This document shows positions 7,193-14,709 of a stretch of 17,414 nt of DNA, in pieces. Both the position numbers and the translations under genes were made by a program. The notes under the pieces are model-generated. The model saw only the letters and a list, made by a program, of their open reading frames with translations, ran no database searches and was not told where the DNA came from. Within the stretch, counting starts at the first letter, position 1. Each line of letters opens with the position of its first letter. The DNA is from Chloroflexota bacterium (GTDB taxonomy: Bacteria > Chloroflexota > Dehalococcoidia > SZUA-161), in contig QIGA01000111.1 in assembly GCA_003229915.1 (NCBI GenBank), forward strand, positions 1 to 17,414. The letters are read 5' to 3'.

Positions 7193-8484
7193 GAGTGATC
7201 CGAGACCTGGAAGCCGCGAGAGCCCTGCTGGGGGAACGCTCACCTGTCGAGTCGGCGGGAGAAGCGTCTGAGAAGGTGCGTCAAATACTGGAACAGGTAC
7301 GCTCCAGAGGAGACAGTGCCCTTTTAGACTACAGCAGAACGATCGATGGGGTCGAGCTTGCCCAACTCGAAGTGACGCAAGAGGAAATCGCAGGGTCCCG
7401 CAAGATGGTGAGCGAAGAGCTTGTGAGCGCCCTCGAACTCGCTTCTGAGAGGATACGCACCTTCCACGTTATCCAGAAGCGAAATCTCGGGCTTGAATTC
7501 GTTGAAGGCGGGCTGGGATTCCTCGTTCGCCCTCTGGAGCGCGTGGGAATCTACGTTCCCGGTGGCAAGGCCTCATACCCCTCGACGGTGCTAATGGCAG
7601 CGATCCCCGCCAGTGTGGCCGGAGTTGACGAGATGGTCATGACCACCCCACCCACACCAGACGGCACCGTGCCAGCGATCGTACTGGCAGCGGCGGGCAT
7701 CGCTGGGGTGGCCCGTATCTTCAAGGTCGGGGGGGCTCAGGCAGTTGCGGCTATGGCATACGGCACTGAATCTGTTCCCAGGGTGGATAAGATTTGCGGG
7801 CCAGGCAATATCTTCGTGACGCTGGCTAAGAAGCAGGTCTACGGGACAGTGGCAATCGACGGGCTGCATGGCCCCACCGAGACCGTTATCCTCGCCGATG
7901 ACTCGGCGAACCCCGTCTTCTGCGCCGCCGATCTTCTCGCCCAGGCGGAGCACGACGAGATGGCTTCTGCTATACTTATCACCACCTCACCTCGCCTGGC
8001 GGATCAGGTCAGAGAAGAGATCGAGCGTCAGCTTGTTGAAATCGAGCGGCAGGCCATCGCCCGGCAGTCGCTGGAGCGCAACGGAGCCATAATCGTAGTG
8101 CCTGACATTGATGAGGCTATTGACCTGGTGAACTTATGTGCGCCGGAGCACCTCTGCTTAACGATGAAGGATGCGCGCTCTTACCTTGGCCGGATTCGCC
8201 ATGCGGGAGGTATATTCGTCGAGTCTCCGGAGGCTCTGGGCGATTACAGCGCGGGCCCGAGCCATGTCATGCCCACGGGAAGAACCGCCCGCTTCAGCTC
8301 GCCGCTCAGCGTTCTCGACTTTCTCAAGGTCTCCACACTGGTTGACCTGGATGAGGAGGCGTTGAAGGCTCTGGGGCCGGCGGCGGCAAGTATCGCCCGG
8401 GCCGAGGGTTTGACCGCCCATGCGCGCTCGGTGGAGAGAAGGCTTGAAGACCTGGAACATGGAGGCTCGGCAAATGACCTGTGA
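7189..8484 (+). CDS. hisD: Histidinol dehydrogenase
   Basis: The protein has 431 residues (E. coli 434), starting at ATG 7189 inside the stop of the preceding gene. HisD oxidises L-histidinol twice with NAD+ to give L-histidine, the last two steps of the pathway, and works as a Zn2+ homodimer in the cytoplasm. All key residues are present: Gln252 and His255 (LLAQAEHDE), Asp352 (LGDYSAGPSH) and His411 (LTAHARSVE) as Zn ligands, and Glu320-His321 (LCAPEHLCL) as catalytic acid/base. ERVGIYVPGGKASYPSTV (117-134) and KICGPGNIFVTLAKK (201-215) are family signatures. Downstream, hisC starts inside its last codons. Confidence 0.97.
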   Translation: MRVIRDLEAARALLGERSPVESAGEASEKVRQILEQVRSRGDSALLDYSRTIDGVELAQLEVTQEEIAGSRKMVSEELVSALELASERIRTFHVIQKRNLGLEFVEGGLGFLVRPLERVGIYVPGGKASYPSTVLMAAIPASVAGVDEMVMTTPPTPDGTVPAIVLAAAGIAGVARIFKVGGAQAVAAMAYGTESVPRVDKICGPGNIFVTLAKKQVYGTVAIDGLHGPTETVILADDSANPVFCAADLLAQAEHDEMASAILITTSPRLADQVREEIERQLVEIERQAIARQSLERNGAIIVVPDIDEAIDLVNLCAPEHLCLTMKDARSYLGRIRHAGGIFVESPEALGDYSAGPSHVMPTGRTARFSSPLSVLDFLKVSTLVDLDEEALKALGPAAASIARAEGLTAHARSVERRLEDLEHGGSANDL

Positions 8485-9580
8485 TCCCCCCAGCGGCGCT
8501 GAGAAGTTCATAAGGGGCGATTTGAGGGCTTTCGCACCCTACGAGCCTATCGTGCCGCTGGGCGTGCTCAGTGAGCGCTCAGGTGTTCCTGCCGAGAGGC
8601 TGGTAAAGCTGGATGGCAATGAGAATCCCTATGGCTGCTCTCCCCGCGTGCGCCGCGCGCTGGCGGACTACCCTTTCTACCATATCTATCCCGACCCTCT
8701 GCACACTGAGCTGCAGGAGCCGCTGGAGAAGTACGTAGGGGTTGGGCGGAAGCACATCGTGGCGGGCAGCGGCAGCGACGAGCTCATCGACCTGGTTCTG
8801 CGCGCCTTCCTGGAGCCTGGGGACAAGGTGATCAATTGTGTGCCCACCTTCGGTATGTACTCCTTTACCACGGCGGTCTGTGGGGGCAAGACGGTCACTG
8901 TGCCCCGTGACGATGCCTACCAGTTGAACATCGGAGCCGTGAAATCGGCTATCGATGGCCGGACCAAGGTCATCTTCATCGCCTCTCCCAACAACCCCAC
9001 CGGAAACGTCACCCAACAGCCCGCTGTCCTGGAGCTGGTTGATACCGGGGTGATCGTAGTTGTGGATGAGGCATATTACGAGTTCAGCGGACAGACCTTC
9101 GCGCCTCTGGTTCCAGAGTATCCCAACCTCATAGTCCTGCGCTCGTTCAGCAAATGGGCGGGGCTGGGGGGTCTGAGGGCTGGCTACGGTATCTTTCCTG
9201 CCGAGATCGCGGAGCTTATCCGCAGGATCAAGATACCCTACAATGTGAACATAGCGGCTATGATTGCGATGAGGGAGTCGCTGGCCGACATCGATTATCT
9301 TCGAGCCAATGTCAAGGCGATCGTTGCCGAACGGGCGCGGCTCTCCACAATGCTGAAGGAGCAGGGCGTGCTCACGCCGCTGCCTTCCGCAGCTAATTTC
9401 ATACTCTGCGGGGTGGCTAGAGGCGACGCCCGGGAGATAAAGCAGGAACTGGAAAAGAAGGGCATCTTCATCAGGCACTTCGATACCCCGCTGCTGCGGA
9501 ACATGCTGCGCATAAGCGTGGGCAAGCCGGAGCACACCGATGCCCTGATCGAGGCGCTGGCTATGTGGGAAGGAGGGTAA
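8474..9580 (+). CDS. hisC: Histidinol-phosphate aminotransferase
   Basis: The start ATG 8474 has GGAGG (8461-8465) 8 nt upstream and gives 368 residues; earlier in-frame starts (8420, 8459) only add non-conserved residues inside hisD. It is a fold-type I PLP enzyme that transfers the amino group of glutamate to imidazole-acetol phosphate. Visible motifs are LDGNENPYG (46-54) near the N-terminus, ASPNNPTG (170-177), VVVDEAYYEF (195-204), with the Asp that contacts the pyridine nitrogen, SFSKWAGLGGLRAGYG (224-239), whose Lys227 is the Schiff-base lysine, and the substrate-carboxylate Arg346 in LRISVG. It overlaps hisD by 11 nt and precedes hisB by 1 nt. Confidence 0.96.
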   Translation: MTCDPPSGAEKFIRGDLRAFAPYEPIVPLGVLSERSGVPAERLVKLDGNENPYGCSPRVRRALADYPFYHIYPDPLHTELQEPLEKYVGVGRKHIVAGSGSDELIDLVLRAFLEPGDKVINCVPTFGMYSFTTAVCGGKTVTVPRDDAYQLNIGAVKSAIDGRTKVIFIASPNNPTGNVTQQPAVLELVDTGVIVVVDEAYYEFSGQTFAPLVPEYPNLIVLRSFSKWAGLGGLRAGYGIFPAEIAELIRRIKIPYNVNIAAMIAMRESLADIDYLRANVKAIVAERARLSTMLKEQGVLTPLPSAANFILCGVARGDAREIKQELEKKGIFIRHFDTPLLRNMLRISVGKPEHTDALIEALAMWEGG

Positions 9581-9581
9581 G

Positions 9582-10178
9582 ATGGCTGCCGAGAGAATAG
9601 CTACTGTCAACCGCGAGACCGGCGAGACCAAGGTCATATTGGAGCTTGCCATAGACGGCAAGGGCAGGTGCCAGGCGAGCACAGGCATAGGGATGCTCGA
9701 CCATCTCATAGACCAGATCGCACGTCACGGCCTGTTCGATATAGGGGTCGAGGCGAAGGGCGATCTCGAAGTGGGGCAGCATCACACCCTCGAAGACGTC
9801 GCCATATGCCTGGGCCAGGCGTTCAGCCAGGCGCTGGAGGAACGGCGGGGCATTGTCAGGATGGGGCACGCCGTGGTGCCCATGGACGAGGCGCTGGCGA
9901 TGGTGGCAGTTGACATAAGCGGCAGGGGCTATGCCTCTATCGAGGCTCCCCTTGAGGCGAGAGACATAAGCGGCCTGGATACCGATCTCATCCGCCACTT
10001 CCTGGAGACCTTTGCCACGGCAGCGAACCTGACCCTGCACGCCAGGCTCCTCAGCGGGGTCAACGATCACCACAAGGTAGAGGCGCTGTTCAAGGCGCTG
10101 GCGAAGGCGCTGGACGCCGCCACCATGATTGACGAACGGCGAGGGGGCGAGGTCCCCAGCACCAAGGGAACTATATAG
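9582..10178 (+). CDS. hisB: Imidazoleglycerol-phosphate dehydratase (monofunctional)
   Basis: The protein has 198 residues from ATG 9582, with its AGGAGGG ribosome-binding site inside the end of hisC. HisB dehydrates imidazoleglycerol phosphate to imidazole-acetol phosphate, the substrate of the adjacent HisC, and forms a Mn2+-containing 24-mer. The two metal-binding clusters HHTLED (67-72) and DHHKVEA (162-168) are intact. GIGMLDHLIDQIARHG (35-50), VVPMDEAL (98-105) and the C-terminal PSTKG also fit. There is no fused N-terminal phosphatase domain, so histidinol phosphatase must come from another gene. It is the last gene of this operon. Confidence 0.97.
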   Translation: MAAERIATVNRETGETKVILELAIDGKGRCQASTGIGMLDHLIDQIARHGLFDIGVEAKGDLEVGQHHTLEDVAICLGQAFSQALEERRGIVRMGHAVVPMDEALAMVAVDISGRGYASIEAPLEARDISGLDTDLIRHFLETFATAANLTLHARLLSGVNDHHKVEALFKALAKALDAATMIDERRGGEVPSTKGTI

Positions 10179-10222
10179 AGCCACTGATTCCGCCTCACCT
10201 GAGGTGCTTAGCACATCTAGTG

Positions 10223-10329
10223 GGGGTTGCCGAAGTGGCCGGAGCCAATCGGGACTAAGCGCAGCCAAATCGGCAACCCCGTGTCAGGCGATAGGGGCAG
10301 CAACAGCCAGCTTTGACCTATCTCCTGAC
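10223..10329 (+). terminator. Two stable hairpins downstream of hisB
   Basis: The first stem is GGGGTTGCCGA (10223-10233) with TCGGCAACCCC (10270-10280): 11 perfect pairs enclosing 36 nt, within which TGGC-CGGA-GCCA (10236-10247) can form a small inner hairpin. The second stem is 12 of 13 pairs between 10283-10295 and 10317-10329 (GTCAGGCGATAGG / CCTATCTCCTGAC). They lie between convergent hisB and the SnoaL-like gene. A bidirectional terminator or 3'-end protecting structure is likely; the branched first stem could also be a small structured RNA. There is no T-run. Confidence 0.5.
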
Positions 10330-10358
10330 CTAACTCATGGAAGGGTGGGATAAATAGG

Positions 10359-10796
10359 TTATCTCCCATGTTGCCCTGGCGGGGCGACGACCCCAAGCTG
10401 ATGCATCATGCCCAGCATGTCCTCCTGGCCCCAGCGCTCCACCATCTTGCCCTGGGCGATGCGGGCGATGTCGATCACCCCGATGGTAAACTGCTTGCCG
10501 GTGGGGGCTATGCCCATGAGCTCACCTTTATGTGTTCCAGTTATTGTCAGGCGGACCACTACCTTGTCCCCTTCGACAATCATGTCCTCAACCGTGGCAT
10601 GGAAGTCGGGGAAGGCGGCGCGGAACATACCGAGCCCCTGTTTGATGCCCTCAGGACCGGGCGGGACCCCGGGACCGGGTGGATTGTGGTCGACGAAATT
10701 GTTCGCCACAAATTCATCTGCTGCGGCCATATTCCCTTTGTTATGAATTTCCTCATACATTCGGCGTAGCATGGCCTTGTTTTCTTCTACTGACAT
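10359..10796 (-). CDS. SnoaL-like ester cyclase / NTF2-fold protein
   Basis: The ATG at 10796 has AAGGAGGG on the minus strand about 7 nt upstream, giving 145 residues. An in-frame ATG at 10877, also with a purine-rich site (GGAAAGGAG), would add 27 residues that look unrelated to the family; I favour 10796. The sequence fits the SnoaL-like (COG5485-type) group: MLRRMYEEIHNKGNM (9-23), FVDHNPP (34-40), FRAAFPDFHATVEDMI (58-73), GDKVVVRLTITGTHKGEL (76-93), DIARIAQGKMVERWGQED (109-126). These small cytoplasmic cone-shaped proteins include polyketide cyclases, but most in this subgroup have no proven substrate. It converges on hisB and has its own promoter. Confidence 0.85.
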   Translation of the reverse strand: MSVEENKAMLRRMYEEIHNKGNMAAADEFVANNFVDHNPPGPGVPPGPEGIKQGLGMFRAAFPDFHATVEDMIVEGDKVVVRLTITGTHKGELMGIAPTGKQFTIGVIDIARIAQGKMVERWGQEDMLGMMHQLGVVAPPGQHGR

Positions 10797-10935
10797 GGTA
10801 TACCCTCCTTTGAATTCGTATCCTCTGAAAGCAGTGTGCCTGGCTTCATCAGGACCAGCTACTTCATCGCTTATCATCTCCTTTCCTCGTATCGCTGGTT
10901 GCCGCCATTTCGCCTAGTCTGTTCTGGGTTCCCAA

Positions 10936-10964
10936 ATTGTAACTTTCACCCTAATGGCTGTCAA
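10936..10964 (-). promoter_or_regulatory. Near-consensus sigma70 promoter for the SnoaL-like gene
   Basis: Read on the minus strand: TTGACA (10964-10959), a 17-bp spacer, TACAAT (10941-10936). This is 6/6 and 5/6 against consensus with ideal spacing. Transcription would begin near 10929, leaving a leader of about 130 nt before ATG 10796, or about 50 nt before ATG 10877. Confidence 0.75.
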
Positions 10965-11129
10965 GCCATCTCAGCGCCTCGCGGGCCGACCAGAGCGTCC
11001 TTGTCCGAGGCTGCGGAGATAGGGATCGGACCCACGACCCTGGCTCGGATGTGGATACTGGAGCGTCTGCGCCAGAGCATGAAGTCAAGCGTTTAGCCAT
11101 AGGAGGGCGCCCGATAACTTAGCAAAACG
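10965..11129. other. Spacer without a recognisable gene
   Basis: No open frame here resembles a known protein. The minus strand around 11020-11045 has a faint T-arm resemblance, but no cloverleaf can be completed. Confidence 0.4.
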
Positions 11130-11185
11130 GGGTAGCCTGGAGCATCTGCTCTAGGCATGGTTGGAGCGGATGCTCCAACCTACCC
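11130..11185. repeat. Palindromic intergenic element GGGTAGCCTGGAGC...CTACCC
   Basis: The left arm 11130-11152 and right arm 11163-11185 are complementary at 19 of 23 positions around a 10-nt centre (AGGCATGGTT). The core GGAGCATC/GATGCTCC is perfect. A truncated relative is at 1862-1905. Its left edge lies 28 bp from the preserved part of the sfsA remnant, so the element may mark the break in that gene. Confidence 0.7.
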
Positions 11186-11212
11186 GCACTTCGTACAGAG
11201 AGGCTCCTAGCG

Positions 11213-11458
11213 ACTCATGACTTCGTGTATCGGGTTCCCGCTTTGTTTTCAAAGGAGATTCACATTCCTGCCTTTGACCAGAAACTCGTACAATCTTCCG
11301 GCGTTGCCTATATGCGCTACGTGATAGCTCCCTGCGACCTGGACCTTCACGGCGAATCTGTTGAGGCGCTCTACCACGCTGCACGCGATGGGATTATCTA
11401 TACCAATGGTTCCGAACTCGGCCTTCCTGTTTTCTGCCATTTGCGCCCTCCAGGCCAA
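11213..11458 (-). pseudogene. sfsA: Remnant of sfsA (SfsA-family DNA-binding/nuclease protein), N-terminal part only
   Basis: On the minus strand a frame from 11458 encodes PIACSVVERLNRFAVKV, then a segment ending HIGNAGRLYEFLVKGR. This matches the SfsA N-terminal OB-fold pattern (RLNRF..x..V..AH.xNTGRL.ELL.PGR) as I recall it. The canonical Pro-Asn-Thr-Gly is GNAG here. The frame stops at TGA 11251-11249. Skipping one T continues it with ENKAGTRYTKS, which fits the family's next block (RKTRYDL), before another stop near 11213. SfsA is normally about 230 residues; only about 80 are recognisable. The rest is absent: repeat DNA occupies 11130-11185. I infer a dead gene; the identification rests on pattern recognition alone. 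Confidence 0.62.
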
Positions 11459-11520
11459 TACCTTGGAAACCTTCCTATGCTCAATCGGGGTGCGCCGCGC
11501 CCCCTACCCTCTGCCCCTAA

Positions 11521-11571
11521 CCACCTGGCCATCAAACAGCCCAGATGTCTGGATGGCTAGATGGCCGGTGG
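11521..11571 (-). terminator. Long hairpin downstream of the DHA2 transporter gene
   Basis: On the plus strand CCACC-T-GGCCATC (11521-11533) pairs with GATGGCC-GGTGG (11560-11571), 12 pairs with one bulge. An inner stem CCAGA/TCTGG (11541-11552) lies at the tip. It begins 6 nt after the TAA (11578-11580) of the minus-strand transporter gene, as expected of a terminator, but no T-run follows. Confidence 0.5.
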
Positions 11572-11577
11572 CCAACC

Positions 11578-13191
11578 TTACTCATGTGTTTTGCGAAGAG
11601 GGATTTCCTTGATGAATAGGTTGACTACCCAGGCGACGATCACGACCATAAGCCCTATGAAGAAAACCTGCGTGATGGCAGAACTGAGAGCCAGCTTCAG
11701 CGACTCGATTACCTGCTCGAAAAGGAACACCCCTTGCTGGCCGAGAGGTTCGAAAACGCTCCTCAATTGAGCCGCGGCCTCGGGATTGAGCAACGCCTGG
11801 GGATTGCGCGCCAGGGAGTCCAGCGGTTCCGGCGAGATGACTTCTTTTGCTGCGGGGGGAATTCCACTGAGCAATTCGGAGGCAAAGCGATTGTTCATCA
11901 CGGAGCCAAAGATGGCCAGTCCGAAAGCGCCGCCGATGGAACGAAAGAAAACAGTCGTGGAGGTGGCAATTCCCATGACCGTATAAGGAACTGCATTCTG
12001 AACTGCGATAGTATAGAGAGGAAAGGTGGTGCCCAGCCCAAAGCCTGTCACGATTATGTAAAATACGGCTCTCGCATAGCTGGTTTCAACCGTCATTGTG
12101 GAGAGTAGTCCCATGCCTGCAGCCATTACTGCCAGGCCGAAGATACCCTGAAGTCGGTAGTGTCCCCCTGTCCGCGAGAGCGCCTGGCCGGAGATCAGGG
12201 CCCCTCCTACCACGCCTAGCATCATAGGCATCAAAAAGCTCCCGCTGGCAGTGGCAGATAGCCCCAGAACCCCCTGGAAGAAAAGCGGGACGAAGATAAT
12301 GCCGCCGAACATACCGATACCAGTGGTGAAAATGACCACCGATGACACGCTTACAATACGGTTCTTGAAGATCCACAGGGGCATAATGGGTTCCTCGGCC
12401 CGGCCCTCAATGATCACGAAGAGGGCGGCCATGGCCACCGAGAAGAGGAAAATGCCGATGATGGGAGCCGAAAACCAGGGATACTCAACCCCGGCCCAGG
12501 ATAGGGCTAACATTGCCGGCACCACGGCGAGTATCAGCGCTACCACGCCCGCATAGTCAACCTTGTGTTTGAGGTTATCGGGGCGCACGTTTGGGAAAAA
12601 GCGCAGAAACAGGCCGATTATCAGGATTCCAAAGGGGATATTGACGAAGAAGACCCAGTGCCACGAGAGAGTGTCGGTTATGAATCCGCCGAGAATCGGT
12701 CCGATGACGGACGCTATGCCGAACACCCCGGCCATAAGGCCTTGGTACTTTCCCCGTTCCGAGGGTGGAAAAAGGTCTCCGATGACGATGAAGGCGTTGG
12801 CCGTCATTACCCCGGCGCCCATCCCCTGCAAGCCTCGAAATATGATGATTTGTGTCATCGTCTGGCTGAGGCCGGAGAGGAGAGAACCCACTATGAAGAT
12901 GATTAGCCCGGCGACGTAGAACCACTTACGGCCGTACATGTCGGTCAGCTTGCCTGTGACGGGCACGGTGATGGTGGAGGCGATTATGTAGGCTGTGGTC
13001 ACCCATGTGTATTGAGTGAAGCCGCCAAGGTCGGTGATGATTCGCGGCATGGCGGTGCCGACAATCGTCTGATCCAGTGCGCCCAGAAACAGGGCAAGCA
13101 TCACGCCCACCAGGGTGATGATTATTTGCCGTCTCGGTAACGAACGCAGGCTGGCTATCTGCGCCTGATCTTGTGGGTTCTCTTGCGCCAT
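11578..13191 (-). CDS. MFS transporter, DHA2 family (14 transmembrane segments, EmrB/QacA type)
   Basis: The protein has 537 residues from ATG 13191; the length and hydrophobicity fit 14 transmembrane segments. DHA2 motifs are in order: ALDQTIVGTAMPRI (38-51, motif D1), GKLTDMYGRK (80-89, motif A), FRGLQGMGAGV (118-128, motif B), GPILGGF (164-170, motif C) and WHWVFFVNIPFG (177-188). The loop near residues 440-490 is Pro/Ala/Glu-rich and includes a long extra segment before the last membrane helix. The family exports drugs or other amphiphilic compounds from the cytoplasm by proton antiport; the substrate is unknown. No EmrA-type adaptor or TetR/MarR regulator gene is adjacent. No strong ribosome-binding site is visible; an extended -10-like TGATAAGAT lies about 90 nt upstream of the start on the minus strand. 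Confidence 0.93.
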   Translation of the reverse strand: MAQENPQDQAQIASLRSLPRRQIIITLVGVMLALFLGALDQTIVGTAMPRIITDLGGFTQYTWVTTAYIIASTITVPVTGKLTDMYGRKWFYVAGLIIFIVGSLLSGLSQTMTQIIIFRGLQGMGAGVMTANAFIVIGDLFPPSERGKYQGLMAGVFGIASVIGPILGGFITDTLSWHWVFFVNIPFGILIIGLFLRFFPNVRPDNLKHKVDYAGVVALILAVVPAMLALSWAGVEYPWFSAPIIGIFLFSVAMAALFVIIEGRAEEPIMPLWIFKNRIVSVSSVVIFTTGIGMFGGIIFVPLFFQGVLGLSATASGSFLMPMMLGVVGGALISGQALSRTGGHYRLQGIFGLAVMAAGMGLLSTMTVETSYARAVFYIIVTGFGLGTTFPLYTIAVQNAVPYTVMGIATSTTVFFRSIGGAFGLAIFGSVMNNRFASELLSGIPPAAKEVISPEPLDSLARNPQALLNPEAAAQLRSVFEPLGQQGVFLFEQVIESLKLALSSAITQVFFIGLMVVIVAWVVNLFIKEIPLRKTHE

Positions 13192-13358
13192 GCTATGTGT
13201 TTATTCAGGGACACCCGCGGATTAGTTGCTTTAACATGCTTGATCGCGGAGACTTGCGTCCTGTCTATCTTATCACAAAGATGCTCAGCAATCCTTCCGT
13301 CCTCGGATTGAACACGAGCCTGTTTTGCTCTATCCTTGTCCGGAGAGAGAAGGGGATC

Positions 13359-13411
13359 AATTCCCCCTCCCTCTAACTCCCTCCCGCAAGGGGAGGGAGG
13401 ATTGGGGAATT
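13359..13411. repeat. Nested C-rich/G-rich palindrome with AATTCCCC/GGGGAATT ends
   Basis: The outer arms AATTCCCC (13359-13366) and GGGGAATT (13404-13411) are perfect inverted repeats. The inner stem CTCCCTCCC (13377-13385), GCAA loop, GGGAGGGAG (13391-13399) is also perfect. The core 13363-13407 is almost identical to 17077-17121, differing only in the loop (GCAA versus ACCA). It lies in the 326-bp spacer between the divergent transporter and glycosidase genes. Confidence 0.75.
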
Positions 13412-13471
13412 CCTCTCCCTTGATGGGAGAGGCTAGAGCCTGCCCTGAGCTTGCCGAAGGTCGAGGGTGAA
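13410..13471. repeat. 62-bp repeat, left copy flanking the glycosidase gene
   Basis: The copy begins with the palindrome CCTCTCCC-TTGAT-GGGAGAGG (13412-13432) and continues with TAGAGCCTGCCCTGAGCTTG and CCGAAGG. It aligns without gaps to 14710-14771, with 7 mismatches in 62 by direct count. The CCTGAGCTTG(T/C)CGAAGG part is, to my recollection, a widespread intergenic repeat in environmental bacteria including Chloroflexota. It immediately abuts the palindrome at 13359-13411. Confidence 0.85.
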
Positions 13472-13517
13472 TTACACACAATGAAGGGGGTTTGGTTCTC
13501 TGGCGACGATCCGCACT

Positions 13518-14702
13518 TTGCAAGATAAGGCCAGGCAGCTTTTAGACGGCAACGCCAGGAGTGGCAGGGGCTACTACTACGTGTCCCCGTCGAAGAGGAA
13601 GTATCCTCATCAGTGGTCCTGGGATTCATCGTTCCACGCCATCGTCAATTGCCGCCTGGGAAGAGTCGATCTCGCCAAAAAAGAGATGCTCACGCTCTTA
13701 TCGAAGATGCTGCCGGACGGCACGCTGCCCCACATTGTGCTCCACGACCATCGCTTGGCTTCATTGGCAGTGCGCGCATTCCGAAGCTACTGGTCGCAGG
13801 GCGACCGCTCCCCATTGGTGCAGCCGCCGGTCGTCGCGCTGGCCGTCAAGGAAATCTGGCAGGAGAGCGAGGACACCGCCTTCCTGCGAGAAACCCTCCC
13901 GTATCTGGAAAGACACTTCAAATGGCTGGAAACTCGGCGCCGTTTCGGTGATTCCAGCCTTGTTTCCATCTTCTCGCCCTGGGAATGCGGCTTGGATCAC
14001 AAGCCGGGTTTCGACCGGCTGATGGGCAGGCTCGCGAAGCTCCCGTTTGGATTGTACATTGCCCTCTACGCATCTGAGTGGAGAATGGCCAGGCGCAACT
14101 TCGATCCGGAGGAGATCGCGAAGAGGGGCTATTTCAATGTCAGAGAGGTGCTGTTCAATACAGTCTACGCCCTGGGCCTGGGAGCGCTGGGAACAATGTT
14201 CGCCGCGACCGGTGAGGACTCAAAAGCTGAGCATTTCCGCACTGGCGGTTTAAGTGTAGAAAAGGCGATTATCGATGAGTGCTACGATCCGGCTTCCGGT
14301 CTCTACTTTGACCTCGACGTGCGCACCGCAAGCCTCGTCTGCCTGATGCCCATAGCGCTTGGCGGTATGCCCGGGGACAGATGTGAGGAACTGGTACGCC
14401 ATCTAACAGACCCTGACGAATTCTGGCTTCGTTACCCTGTTCCCTCTGTTCCGAGGAACAGCCGCCACTTTCGGCCGGGGGCCCAACGGTATCTCTGGAG
14501 AGGTCCTACATGGATCAACACCAACTGGCTGATAATAGAAGGACTCAAGAGACACGGATACAACGAACTGGCGGAGGCGGTCGCTCAGAGCAGCAAAAGC
14601 CTCGTTGAGCGGTCTGGGTTCTGGGAATACTACAATCCCATTACCGGAGAGGGCGGAGGCGAGAAGGACTTCGGCTGGTCGACTCTAGCAGCTATTATGT
14701 GA
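13518..14702 (+). CDS. MGH1/GH63-like (alpha/alpha)6-barrel glycoside hydrolase
   Basis: The 394-residue protein runs from TTG 13518; the frame is closed by TGA at 13482 and has no ATG or GTG near, so the start is uncertain and there is no clear ribosome-binding site. Motifs fit the mannosylglycerate-hydrolase-like/GH63 barrel: KYPHQWSWDSSFHAI (28-42), MLPDGTLPHIV (64-74), FSPWECGLDHKPGFD (152-166), RYLWRGPTWINTNWLIIEG (324-342) and GFWEYYNPITGEGGG (367-381). By analogy with GH63 and MGH enzymes, Asp160 would be the general acid and Glu370 the base of an inverting mechanism. Likely substrates are glucosyl- or mannosyl-glycerate or other alpha-glucosides, perhaps compatible solutes; the specificity cannot be read. 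No signal peptide is visible, suggesting a cytoplasmic enzyme. Near-identical 62-bp repeats bracket the gene, which may have been moved or inserted as a unit. Confidence 0.83.
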   Translation: MQDKARQLLDGNARSGRGYYYVSPSKRKYPHQWSWDSSFHAIVNCRLGRVDLAKKEMLTLLSKMLPDGTLPHIVLHDHRLASLAVRAFRSYWSQGDRSPLVQPPVVALAVKEIWQESEDTAFLRETLPYLERHFKWLETRRRFGDSSLVSIFSPWECGLDHKPGFDRLMGRLAKLPFGLYIALYASEWRMARRNFDPEEIAKRGYFNVREVLFNTVYALGLGALGTMFAATGEDSKAEHFRTGGLSVEKAIIDECYDPASGLYFDLDVRTASLVCLMPIALGGMPGDRCEELVRHLTDPDEFWLRYPVPSVPRNSRHFRPGAQRYLWRGPTWINTNWLIIEGLKRHGYNELAEAVAQSSKSLVERSGFWEYYNPITGEGGGEKDFGWSTLAAIM

Positions 14703-14709
14703 TCGGGAG

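Noticed and set aside
8579..9709. Long antisense open frame (376 codons) across hisC and hisB
   Set aside because: It covers two clearly coding plus-strand genes and shows no recognisable domain.
10990..11045. Possible tRNA on the minus strand (GTGGGTCCGATCCC resembles a T-arm)
   Set aside because: No 5' acceptor strand complementary to TCTCCGC, no D-arm or anticodon stem could be found, and the T-loop lacks the usual TTC.
11225..11560. Plus-strand open frame of 111 codons between the SnoaL-like and transporter genes
   Set aside because: No recognisable motif and no ribosome-binding site; the opposite strand carries the SfsA-like pattern and the frame runs into the transporter's terminator hairpin.
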